NCBI RefSeq assembly: GCF_006861665.1
Contig: NZ_RKLU01000006.1
Coordinates: forward strand, 18,665 to 82,664
Length of the DNA stretch: 64,000 nucleotides
From: Halonotius terrestris
GTDB lineage: Archaea > Halobacteriota > Halobacteria > Halobacteriales > Haloferacaceae
Direction: 5' to 3'
A program made the translations under genes and the position numbers. Positions 8,674-17,500 of this stretch are shown here, piece by piece; position 1 is the first letter of the stretch, and every line of letters begins with the position of its first letter. The notes under the pieces were generated by a model. It was not told where the DNA came from. It saw only the letters and a program-made list of their open reading frames with translations, and ran no database searches.

Positions 8674-8714
8674 TTAACCAACAAATCTGAGAGTATAGAC
8701 ATTTTGTTGGTTAA
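8674..8714. repeat. Dispersed inverted repeat, copy 1
   Basis: Left arm TTAACCAACA at 8674-8683, right arm TGTTGGTTAA at 8705-8714, 21-bp spacer. Both arms are perfect. It lies between two regulator genes and is followed by a degenerate copy of the start of the gene at 9527. Confidence 0.85.
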
Positions 8715-8733
8715 CGCAAGGCGACCCTCGATA

Positions 8734-8796
8734 TCCTATGAGCCACCGACGCTGTCAACGGTAGTGGGATATGGGAAAGACGACTATTTACAGTAT
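8734..8796 (+). pseudogene. Relic of the 5' end of the 9527-type gene
   Basis: Positions 8734-8752 match 9530-9548 in 18 of 19 bases and read SYEPPT in the same frame, at almost the same distance (20 versus 21 bp) from an inverted-repeat arm. The frame then diverges and stops at about 8796, and the ATG is replaced (ATA). It looks like the decayed remains of a second copy of the gene at 9527, duplicated together with the repeat. The rest of 8797-8915 holds no recognisable gene. Confidence 0.5.
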
Positions 8797-8915
8797 TGAA
8801 CGGGTCGTCAGGCCAGCAGATAGCAACTGACCGACTTGGTTTGGTCCTTAACATACGCCGCTTCTGACAGAATCGCTACCCCTATAAGTCGTCTTCTCGA
8901 CACTACGAGCGGACA

Positions 8916-9203
8916 ATGTTCGAGTTGACTGGGTTTCAGCGCGATCTGTTGTACTGTATCGCCGGGGCGGAGGAACCCTACGGACTGGGTATCAAGACCG
9001 ACCTAGAAGCCTACAGCGATACCGAAATCAATCATGGTCGACTGTACCCAAATCTGGACACGCTTATCGATGAAGGCTATTTGGCCAAGAGCCAGATCGA
9101 CGACCGAACGAATCAGTATGAATTGACTGACGCAGGTCGAGAATTGCTTGCTGAGCGGCGAGAGTGGGAAGCTAACCAACTCGGTAGGGTACTGGATAAT
9201 TGA
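8916..9203 (+). CDS. PadR-like winged-helix regulator
   Basis: A 95-residue protein with the PadR pattern: FELTGFQRDLLYCIAGAEEPYGLGIK, then NHGRLYPNLDTLIDEGYLAKS and YELTDAGRELLAERREWE. The GRLYPNLDTLIDEG segment is the family hallmark. It has no C-terminal dimerisation helix pair, so it is a minimal PadR. The gene is bracketed by two inverted-repeat copies (8674-8714 and 9469-9509), making a 750-bp unit. The target is unknown. The 265 bp after it (9204-9468) shows no supported gene. Confidence 0.85.
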   Translation: MFELTGFQRDLLYCIAGAEEPYGLGIKTDLEAYSDTEINHGRLYPNLDTLIDEGYLAKSQIDDRTNQYELTDAGRELLAERREWEANQLGRVLDN

Positions 9204-9468
9204 AGTTAGAATCGAAATATCATTTCATACAGTAGATTTTTATTGCCACCATTCACAAGATCGATTGGCTGCTTTTAGACCCGAGTGGCCAACCCGTCTA
9301 CAGGACATCGCGAGCCATAATCCACCCCTGATCCACGGTTTCTGTCCATTACGCCGTGGATCTTCTCCCCAGATTCAATTGATTCGTGATATGGTACTAC
9401 GGCGAATTTGCTTACAGACTAAATAGCCGCAATGTCACGGTCTTCAGGGCATTGGGAGACAAATTCGC

Positions 9469-9509
9469 TTAACCAACAAACCTATGTTGACACGGTTTTT
9501 GTTGGTTAA
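9469..9509. repeat. Dispersed inverted repeat, copy 2
   Basis: Arms TTAACCAACA (9469-9478) and TGTTGGTTAA (9500-9509), 21-bp spacer. It ends 17 bp before the ATG of the gene at 9527, with no clear TATA box in the usual place, so it may act as the operator of that gene. Confidence 0.85.
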
Positions 9510-9526
9510 CACGAGATTATCGTCCC

Positions 9527-9850
9527 ATGTCCTACGAGCCACCGACGCCGCCTACAGAACTCCCGACTGATATTGTCAACACTCTCAACGGGTACTCCCC
9601 AGAACAGCTACAATATGTCGCAAGTTACGCTGAGAAGCTGGCAGAGCACAAAGATCGGGAGGCCCGTCTCGAAGAGAAGTCGGGTGATGACGAGATCGAC
9701 AACCGACCCGATGACCTTCCAGACGATGTACCCTCGAAGGCTACAATCACGATCAAGGAAATCAACGACAACCGCTACTACTACTGGCAATGGAGAGAGG
9801 GAGACAAAATCACGTCCAAATATAAAGGGCCAGTCAGTTCTGACGAGTAA
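9527..9850 (+). CDS. DUF6788-like small protein
   Basis: A 107-residue protein. The N-terminus is Pro-rich (YEPPTPPTELPTD), followed by a helix (SPEQLQYVASYAEKLAEHKD), an acidic linker, and a C-terminal strand motif (KATITIKEINDNRYYYWQW then KITSKYKGPV) that I associate with the small haloarchaeal DUF6788 family. It starts immediately after an inverted repeat and precedes the origin repeats, suggesting a plasmid-maintenance context. The aromatic YYYWQW strand resembles a nucleic-acid-binding surface, but the function is not established. A relic of its start occurs at 8734. Confidence 0.75.
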   Translation: MSYEPPTPPTELPTDIVNTLNGYSPEQLQYVASYAEKLAEHKDREARLEEKSGDDEIDNRPDDLPDDVPSKATITIKEINDNRYYYWQWREGDKITSKYKGPVSSDE

Positions 9851-9950
9851 GCCATCAACGATACGGATTCAGTGGGACCACATACTCCGTATGCAAAGTG
9901 AATTCAAAATATCTAGGTCGAAAGGATCTCAGAATTAAATCGGTCTACCA

Positions 9951-10120
9951 CACACCACTCTTGCAAGTGAAATCACACCCCATCTTTGCAAGTGAAGACC
10001 CACTCCACCCTTGCAAGCGAAATCCAACACACCACTCTTGCAAGTGAAGCGTAACACACCACTATTACAAGTGAAGGCCACACCGTCTATGGGTTCATAG
10101 TTTCACTTGCAAAGGTGGAG
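9951..10120. other. Predicted replication origin: ORB repeats, left block
   Basis: Five direct copies with consensus CACACCACTCTTGCAAGTGAA (starts near 9951, 9974, 10001, 10028, 10055; some degenerate), spaced about 23-27 bp apart, then one inverted copy at 10101-10120. They abut the 3' end of orc1 and recur on its far side. This is the arrangement of origin-recognition boxes bound by the adjacent Orc1/Cdc6 in haloarchaeal replicons. It was inspected as a CRISPR candidate and rejected because spacers are only 3-7 bp and copies vary. Confidence 0.85.
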
Positions 10121-10123
10121 GGT

Positions 10124-11350
10124 CTAAGAGCGATTGTTCATTGTCGCAATATCACGTATCGTTTCAATTTCCTCGTCTAGACGGAGTACATCATCCATTG
10201 CTTCGACAGCACTGCTAAACGGAACGTCGAGTTCATAACTATAGTAATTCCCCCGAGATCCGCTGCGGTTCTCATTTGCCGAAAGGATACCGAGCATCCG
10301 AAGGTCAGAAAGATGGTTATGCACGGACCGTTGAGCTAATGAGTCGGTGTCAGAGGACTCGCACAGAGTGAGATACTCTTCGTAAATATCCCGAGTTCGA
10401 CACGGCGTCTCAGCCTTTGCTGCTTTCGAGACAACAGCCAGTAACGCTAGCCGGCCGTGCGTTGTGAGTTCTCTCATCCCTTCTTCCACTCGTTCCTGTT
10501 CAAGTCGAGATCGAGCAGCCTCAACGTGATCTTCCGTAATCGCATCGCGGTCGTTGTTCTCAGCAATCTCGCCGGCCAGCCGTAGGAGATCGAGAGCTTG
10601 CCGCGCACTCCCACTGTCACGGGCGGCAAGAGCTGCGCAGAATTTTAACACCCCATCCTTGATAGCGTCATCGACGATTGCGATAGATGCACGAGATTGA
10701 AGAATATTCTCTAGCTCAGGAGCGTCGTAGGGGGGAAATTGGAGTTCACGTTCACAAAGTGTATCTTGAACACGTGGATCCAACTGGTCACGAAATTTGA
10801 AGTCGTTGCTGATCCCGATTAACCCAACCTTCGCGTCATCAAGATTGTCGTTTGCCCGAGCTCGCGGAAGTTCATACAGTAATTCATCACGATCACCAAT
10901 GGCATCGATTTCGTCGAGGACAAGCAGAATCGTCCCGCCGATATCTTCGAGTTCAGCGTATAGTTTTTTGAAAACAGCTTGTTGTGGATAGCCGGTTGAA
11001 CTAATTTCCCCACCACTGGGCCGAAGTTTGTTCACCAATTCAACCGCGACCTGGTATGAAGAGTTGAGCGTCTTGCAGTTCAGAGAAATAACGGAGAGGT
11101 TGACGTCCTCGTAATCAGAGACATCTTCACGAAGTTGGTCAAGAAGATAGTCGGTTACAGCTGTTTTTCCGACGCCGGTATTCCCATAGAGGAAGATGTT
11201 ATTCGGTTCCCAACCATCGACGACTGGTTGGAGTGCGTCCATGTATTGGTCGATCTCCTCCTCTCGTTCCTCGATAGTTTCTGGTTGGTAAGACTCGCCG
11301 AGGGCGTCCTTGTTGCGGAAGATGTTTTGTTTCCGCTCGAACCGCGGCAT
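10124..11350 (-). CDS. orc1: Orc1/Cdc6 replication initiator
   Basis: A 408-residue protein with the classic haloarchaeal start FERKQNIFRNKDALGESYQPE, Walker A YGNTGVGKTA (55-64), Walker B ILLVLDEIDAIGD (141-153), sensor GISND, and a C-terminal winged helix (LALLAVVSKAAKAETPCRTRDIYEEY). It is flanked on both sides by ORB-type repeats sharing one consensus, so it is the likely initiator of this replicon. It is complete, unlike the shorter paralogue at 4927. Transcribed leftward from the ORB-rich region upstream, so the repeats may also autoregulate it. Confidence 0.95.
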   Translation of the reverse strand: MPRFERKQNIFRNKDALGESYQPETIEEREEEIDQYMDALQPVVDGWEPNNIFLYGNTGVGKTAVTDYLLDQLREDVSDYEDVNLSVISLNCKTLNSSYQVAVELVNKLRPSGGEISSTGYPQQAVFKKLYAELEDIGGTILLVLDEIDAIGDRDELLYELPRARANDNLDDAKVGLIGISNDFKFRDQLDPRVQDTLCERELQFPPYDAPELENILQSRASIAIVDDAIKDGVLKFCAALAARDSGSARQALDLLRLAGEIAENNDRDAITEDHVEAARSRLEQERVEEGMRELTTHGRLALLAVVSKAAKAETPCRTRDIYEEYLTLCESSDTDSLAQRSVHNHLSDLRMLGILSANENRSGSRGNYYSYELDVPFSSAVEAMDDVLRLDEEIETIRDIATMNNRS

Positions 11351-11380
11351 ATCAACGGTATCACATCAGCGGCATATAAA

Positions 11381-11613
11381 ACCACTCCTTCATCTGTTTC
11401 AAGTGAACTAGACAGACACACACCACTATTACAAGTGAAAAGCTAGTTAGTAGTACTCTAGAAGAACAACAGTCCGACGTTTCAACTAAAGCGTTGACAC
11501 TTACCGTTTGAAATCCCGATCCTGAGTTGATTAGAGTAGTTGTTTCCGATTGAATGCTATCTTAGCTTTGGCCAGGCCGTCCTCTTTCCCGGCTTCACTT
11601 GCAAGAGTGGTGT
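11381..11613. other. Predicted replication origin: ORB repeats, right block and AT-rich element
   Basis: Upstream of orc1: a degenerate copy at 11381-11407 (ACCACTCCTTCATCTGTTTC then AAGTGAA), a good copy CACACCACTATTACAAGTGAA at 11419-11439, and an inverted copy TTCACTTGCAAGAGTGGTGTG at 11593-11613. The 150 bp between the last two is comparatively A+T-rich and could be the unwinding element. Opposed ORB orientation around it fits a bidirectional origin. The remaining 11614-11787 shows no gene. Confidence 0.75.
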
Positions 11614-11787
11614 GTGTCTGGGGTAGATCAATCAAGGAATCCGACATATCTTTTGATCCCTCCTTGATTTTCCGTCTACTCCCATCTAAGCGGTGACAGC
11701 ACGGGCTAATTCACTGGTTTTCACTCTTGACGAGGGTGTGTGTCCATCTTATTCACTACAGCCTCCAGTCCGTGCCCCCGTTCACTG

Positions 11788-11828
11788 TTAACCAACATAA
11801 TCGAGGATTACCGTGCTGTGTTGGTTAA
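11788..11828. repeat. Dispersed inverted repeat, copy 3
   Basis: Arms TTAACCAACA (11788-11797) and TGTTGGTTAA (11819-11828), 21-bp spacer. The stop codon of the polymerase gene (11825-11827) lies inside the right arm. Confidence 0.85.
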
Positions 11829-13990
11829 CTTTTCTCACTCTCAGCGTAGGCAGCCAAGTTGGTTTCTCGTGTTTCACCGATTTCTCGTTGAATCTCCGTC
11901 CGATCCCACCCGAGCGGTGACAACAAACTCTCGACCGCTCTGACCAGTTGTGTCTCGTAGTACGACGGATCGTACGACTCGAACTCTTCGTGAGCCAACG
12001 CGACCCGCTCTCGGGAGGTCTTCTCGTCGTCGACGACCACGTACTCGATGTCTTGTCCTGGATGGACAGCGAGATCCTGTTCCCGAGCTCGCTTCAACGC
12101 CGCAACGTTTTGGGTATTCTGTGAGTAGCCTTCCAGCGGCTTGGAGATACGATTTCGTTCGACGAGCTGCTCCACTGGAACGTTGCCCGCCTGCAGTTCG
12201 TCGATTGCTCGTTCGAGCAGTCCGAGCACCGCGTCCGCCGACCGGGTCGCATCGAGTCGTTTGAGGCAATCACGCTGGATGTCCTCGATGAACGCCGGCG
12301 TTGAGCGTTGCCGAGCTTCAATGCCTCTGATCTTGAAGTCGTCTTCGCCGGCGACCTTCCCGAAGTACTTCGTCAGCGCGCCGGCATCGCTCTCACGTTG
12401 GGGGACAAACGCCACCCAGTCGTAGTGAGCTTCGTGTTCGAGTCGAATCTCAACACGTTCCGTGATTTCCGTTGCGAGCGCGCTGAGGTCCTCGCGGTCT
12501 TCATCGTCGACGGCAGGATCGGGCGTCACCCAGATCGAATCAACGATGCCATGGATCACACGCCACCCGCCGGCTTCTAAGCGTTGTTTTGCACACAACA
12601 GAATCTCGCGAGCGAACGCGTTGATTGCTTCGTGGCACTCGATGCGACCGAACTTCGCGTTGCTGAATCCCTGGTACCCAAAACAAGCGACGAGAATCCA
12701 TTTGAGCGCCCCCGACCGTCCTTCGAGTTCAGCTAGTCGTTCCTCATCGGGATAGTCCCGCTGTTTCTCTCGACGGATGGCCGCCTTAATCTCGTCGCGA
12801 GCGTCGATGATCGGCTGCAATACGTCAACGAGGTAGCCGCGGTCGTCACAAATTGAGTATCCGAGTCCGGGGACGTCCTCACGGTCGCTATGGCAATCAC
12901 ACCGGATGACCTCCGGCGAGACGTTCCGAGTACAGATGATGTTCGGATAGAGACTCGAAAAGTCGAGTTCGTGAACATCCTCATGCAAGCCGACCTCAGG
13001 CGCGAAGATGAAGCCGCCGCGGTCGGCGTCGTGGAGTGTTCCCATCGGTTTGTAAAACTCATGTCGCCAGGAGTTCCACGGGACGAGAACGTCGCGGTCA
13101 TGGGCCTCACAGATTTGAATCGCCGTAAGCACGTTTCCGATCGATACCCATGCAAGCTCCTGAATCGGTTTTTTCGAGCGCGAGACGAGATCGAGGACGC
13201 CGTCGAGGTTCGTCTCCCCGTAAAAGAACGTATTCGACTCGTCGATGATCGCCCGGCCGGGTACGTTGTACCGCGCCGGAGAGTGACCTACACGACCGTA
13301 GCTTGCATAGGTTGATCGACTGGCGAGTTGCTGGTAGTCGATCTCAGGATGGCGGCTCAGTGTGAATTCATCGACGCCGGCGTCTGTCGCCATTTCATAG
13401 AGTGTTGGAATGATTTCACTTGTCGAGCAAACCAGAACGTCCGGGTCGTGTGTTTCGAATGCTGCCTGCACCGTCGAGAGGATATCTTGGGGTGATCCAG
13501 CAACAGTATCGCCGGCGACCGAGAGTTCTCCATAGACATCGTTGCTCGTCTCGGTCACTGGCACGCTGAGCCGGAGCGTCGACAGCTCCTTCGTCGGTGT
13601 CGGATCGATCCCGGTCTCCAGACAGTACCGGAACTCACGTGAGAGATCGACATTGAAGCAGGCCAGATCGCCGATTGGATACTCCGACAGCTGGCGTGTT
13701 TGCCGAGCCAGTGTGGTGACGCGGTTGATGTGAGCGACGTCGACGGCAAGAACTGTCTCCTCATCTCGTCGAAAGCCGGGTCGCCGCCCAACCATCTCAG
13801 TTCCGACGACCTCAGGGTGCTGATTGTACACTGATCGGAGGGTCGTGAGGTCGAGGTCGGACGCTGGATCGCGAGGGGCCACGTAGAACCGTGGTGTGTA
13901 GTCGTCCCGTTCGGTTGCGACGGCACCATCGGCGGTTGTTTCCCACTCTAAGATGCGACCGTCGTCCAGAAAGTCAATGGTGAACGGCAT
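11825..13990 (-). CDS. polB: PolB2-like family-B DNA polymerase
   Basis: A family-B polymerase of 721 residues from the MPFTIDFLDDGR start (a 42-residue Arg-rich N-terminal extension from an ATG at 14116 is possible; an AAGGAGG lies 15 bases before the chosen start). Motif A is intact (ELDFSSLYPNI). Motif B is KWILVACFGYQG. Motif C reads HGIVDSIWV instead of YGDTDS, keeping only the second Asp. Exonuclease motifs are not recognisable: the Exo I region reads TLRLSVPVTET and Exo II reads DPDVLVCSTSEI with no N/FD. This points to a proofreading-deficient, PolB2-like plasmid polymerase, perhaps for lesion bypass or repair. It is bracketed by two inverted repeats, with the stop codon inside one of them. 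Confidence 0.85.
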   Translation of the reverse strand: MPFTIDFLDDGRILEWETTADGAVATERDDYTPRFYVAPRDPASDLDLTTLRSVYNQHPEVVGTEMVGRRPGFRRDEETVLAVDVAHINRVTTLARQTRQLSEYPIGDLACFNVDLSREFRYCLETGIDPTPTKELSTLRLSVPVTETSNDVYGELSVAGDTVAGSPQDILSTVQAAFETHDPDVLVCSTSEIIPTLYEMATDAGVDEFTLSRHPEIDYQQLASRSTYASYGRVGHSPARYNVPGRAIIDESNTFFYGETNLDGVLDLVSRSKKPIQELAWVSIGNVLTAIQICEAHDRDVLVPWNSWRHEFYKPMGTLHDADRGGFIFAPEVGLHEDVHELDFSSLYPNIICTRNVSPEVIRCDCHSDREDVPGLGYSICDDRGYLVDVLQPIIDARDEIKAAIRREKQRDYPDEERLAELEGRSGALKWILVACFGYQGFSNAKFGRIECHEAINAFAREILLCAKQRLEAGGWRVIHGIVDSIWVTPDPAVDDEDREDLSALATEITERVEIRLEHEAHYDWVAFVPQRESDAGALTKYFGKVAGEDDFKIRGIEARQRSTPAFIEDIQRDCLKRLDATRSADAVLGLLERAIDELQAGNVPVEQLVERNRISKPLEGYSQNTQNVAALKRAREQDLAVHPGQDIEYVVVDDEKTSRERVALAHEEFESYDPSYYETQLVRAVESLLSPLGWDRTEIQREIGETRETNLAAYAESEKS

Positions 13991-14153
13991 CTGTGAGTTG
14001 TCGAGCCTCCTTCGGAGTGAACGAGGCAGTGGAGGATAGGTGCCTGCGTGTCGTCTCCGGATTTCAGAGAATAGGTTTGGTGGCCCGCTATCGAGATATA
14101 TTCCACTATACGTCATTCTCAGCCGTTTCCGGGACGGCTTCCGGAATCGTTAT

Positions 14154-14195
14154 TTAACCAACGAACGCGCTGGTACCAGCGGATTTGTTGGTTAA
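14154..14195. repeat. Dispersed inverted repeat, copy 4
   Basis: Arms TTAACCAACG (14154-14163, last base varies) and TGTTGGTTAA (14186-14195), 22-bp spacer that itself contains the perfect palindrome CGCTGGTACCAGCG. Read on the minus strand, the arm runs into TTAAATAAC, a TATA-like element upstream of polB, so occupancy could control the polymerase promoter. Confidence 0.8.
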
Positions 14196-14567
14196 TTTTG
14201 TGTTCTGGAATGATTGGAACCTGTACTGCTCTCATTATTACCAATGGTCGTGTGAAGGTACAAAACGCGAGTCGGTCACGCCGTTCGGTTGCTATCCGGA
14301 GGCACCACTGCAACCTCTGTATGTTCACAACCTACGTTACCAATATGAACGAACGACTCACAAGAGTCTCGCTCGGGTTCCTCGGAGAAGGTACTATTAT
14401 ATGGACAGCGCGGTTGTCGTATTCTCTTGGGTTCTTTTGCTCTCGGGACTTCAGGGTCAAGTGGTTCAGCAAGATTGTGACGACGTATCCTCAACGCGGT
14501 CTTATCCATCTTCCGTCGGGGTCGCGGCCTAATACCAGCGGTCGGATGGCGGAGAGCACGACCCAAA
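14196..14567. other. Non-coding leader of the 14.6-kb cassette
   Basis: The 370 bp between the repeat at 14154-14195 and the large rightward gene holds no reading frame with convincing composition. A TATA-like ACTATTATATGG occurs near 14392-14403. The long distance to the next ATG suggests either a long 5' leader or a decayed border of an inserted cassette. Confidence 0.4.
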
Positions 14568-17500
14568 ATGACATCTCGCAATTCTTTTACCGCGGAGGGC
14601 AGTGCTCCACAAACAACATCGAATCTTATGTCCAGCCGTGCTATTCCTGAGCCGCCCTCTCTGGCTCCTCTCAACAACGAGAACGAGGATCTGATCGAGC
14701 AGTTTCGCCGCCAAATCGAGAAACTCAACGAATATGTGGTCGCGAAGGACCCCAAATATGTCGTCGCTCTCTCTCGATCAGGCCCCCGGTTGTTGGAACG
14801 GGCCGAGGAGGAAGAGCTGATCGACTTCGGGGACAAGATCGTTACGGAAAAAGCACTTCCGTATATCGATGACGAAGAGATCGAAACCGCCGATGTCGTC
14901 GTAATGGACGACATCTTAATTGCGGGCACCACGGTTTGGAATTTCGTCTCCGAACTCGCGTTGAAGTACGATCTCGACGCTAGCCAACTCACGGTCGTAA
15001 CCCTAGCCATCGACAGCGACTGTCAGGGCCTCTTTTCCGAAGAGGAGTGCGACCGCATTCCTGCGAACGAAGTCGATCTGGTGTTGAACGAAGAGACCGA
15101 CCACATGGCGGTTCCGTTCAAGACGTTCCTTTCTACGAGCGTTCGCAAGCGATTCAAATTTTCGAAAGACCTGATCCATACGATTGCTACGCTCAACAAA
15201 CCCTACGACATCGACTACGCGCTCATCAACGCCGTTTTCTCTACAGCCGACTTCGAACGGCTCAAAGATAAGTATCAGAGCAAAGAGTTGACCACGACCC
15301 AGCAGTCGCGACGGGGCCTGCGCCGAATGAGCGTCTTGGTTCCGCCGAAAGACGGGCTTCAATTCCACGATGTCGTATTCGATGGCGTCGAACCCGAGAA
15401 CAAAATCAACAAACTTAGGGTGTATTTCGACCGAGAGGCTGGCTCCGTAACCATCGCGCCAATGTACATGTTCTCTGTCGCGAGTTCAATTTTGGAAACC
15501 GACGCGGCGTTCGATTCAGAGGAGTTCGGCTACCTCAACGAGTTCGTCGACGAATGGACCGGCCACATTGAGGACGAGGACGAACGACAAAAGTGTAAAT
15601 TCCGGCTGATCTGGTTTTTCGTCAGCTACTTGTTCGGCGTGTTCGTCGAAGAGACCATTTTCGATGACGAGGTCGACATCGCGCAGTCGACGGGACCGAG
15701 GCAACATCTGAATTACAGCGACCTCAAAATGGTATTCGGAGAGAAGGTCAGTAGCGAAATCCTCAAATTCATCGACCTTCATCGAGGCGACTTCGTCAGT
15801 TCCTTGTCGGAGAGTCCAGCCGAAGATCAAAACGACGAGACAGTGGAGTTCGATGTCGAATTGTCTGCGGACTTCGCTGACGACCCGGCCGAGATCTACT
15901 CCAAAATCGACGACAAGGACTACGTAGACGAAGAGGACCCCTTGAAGGGTATTTCCACCGTTGAAGACGGAGAATACGAAGAAATCACCAGCAACGACGA
16001 CAAGTACATTGACCGGATCTCCGACGCCAACAATTTGCATTCGAATCTAGCTATTATTTTCGAATCGATGTATTCGAACATTGAATGCTTGGCTCAAGCT
16101 GCGTCCTCTAGGTTCAACGGCCATCAAGACTATATCGATTGCTGGTTCCCGAGGATGATAGAGCGGTTGGACAGCGGCTTCACGGCCTCTGAACTCGCGG
16201 GCATTTTGAGCGAACGCACGGAGTACGACTTCAGTTCCCCGAAAGAGCTACGTCACTTTTCTCTTGCATTCGATGTACTCGTAGACAAGGGAGAGCAAAT
16301 CCCAATTTTCACCAAGCGCGAATCTGACGAAGGGACCGAGTGGACGCGGGCCTACAGGCACGGTGAGAGTGCCTTCATCTTGTACGACGAGTTCCACGAC
16401 ATGATGTTCTATGCGTTCCGCGAGATACTGGTCACCAAACAAAAACGCAGAGCACTTCCGAGCCTCGTCCTCGAAAAAATAGGCGTGCTACTGTGGCAGA
16501 CGTTGAACGATCAGAAACATATCGACGATTTGGACAACCCTGGGCATCCAGAGTCGATCCACATCAAGAATACCTTCTTGCCATACGGAAATACCTTAGA
16601 CGTCGTCGAAGACACGTCGGACTTCCAAGAGGGGTACGAATACGATGAGATAGCTATGAATTCGTCCGGGGACAATCTCGTCAAATGGGCCAAACGAGTT
16701 GATATGTTGGAGAAATCTGAGGATGACGACGGGATGTATAAGATCGCCAAAGGGGCAAGTGCCAACTTATCTGATTCTATGATTCATTTGAAGTCGAGCG
16801 AAGATAATTACGGCTTCAGGTCCAATTCTGCTCAAATCGTTCAAGAAGCAGAGTCCTTGGCCAGAGCTCTCTATTGGGTACACGATAAATTTGATAAGGA
16901 CAGCGCAGACGCGAAATACCTAATCGGGTTAACAAGTTGCTCGGACGCTAAATCCTTCTTACACGCGATTCAAGAGGAACTGCGTTTGCTCCTTGACTAC
17001 AGATGGAGCAATCGGTACCATTACACCGACGACGAGACCCGGCAGTCCAATGTGGAGTTGTTCCTAGATAAGTTGGAGGACATGATATCAGAGCGGACGT
17101 TGGACGATTACATGAAGGGCGATTTGGAATCACGAGACCTCTTGACGGACAAAGCGGACTTGAAACGGCCGACCACTCAACTCGATTTGAAGTTGGAAGC
17201 GTGGGACGAAATGGACGATATTGCGACAGATATCGAGAACAATTTCAACGAACGTCATGAACTTCGCGTCCAAACCGTGGAAGGGGCTGAAACGGTCTGG
17301 GACCTCTACAACGCGACGGGTTTGCCGGACTTCCTAGATAAAGTAAAAGATCGCCACGAGTCGCATTTGGTACCGACGAAGACCGAACACTTCTTAGAAT
17401 TTACGAAAGACTTTGGCGAAATTTGCGGCGAGTATTATTCTCTTTTGAGAGAATTTTACGACTTGAGTTATCAAATTAAAAACTTCGACGACGTAAATTG

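Noticed and set aside
9148..9426. Plus-strand frame of 92 codons after the PadR-like gene
   Set aside because: It overlaps the end of the PadR-like gene in another frame, and its product has no acidic bias or recognisable pattern.
9951..10120. Direct repeats resembling a CRISPR array
   Set aside because: Copies vary, are separated by only a few bases and flank orc1 on both sides, so they are origin boxes. No cas genes are near.
11788..11828. Inverted repeats as transcription terminators
   Set aside because: Spacers are long, arms have no following T-run, and copies also lie upstream of genes. Haloarchaeal terminators are T-rich tracts, so a protein-binding or recombination role fits better.
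14198..14650. Plus-strand frame of 150 codons before the giant gene
   Set aside because: Basic, Cys- and Arg-rich composition unlike any neighbour, and it overlaps the true gene start. Treated as non-coding leader.
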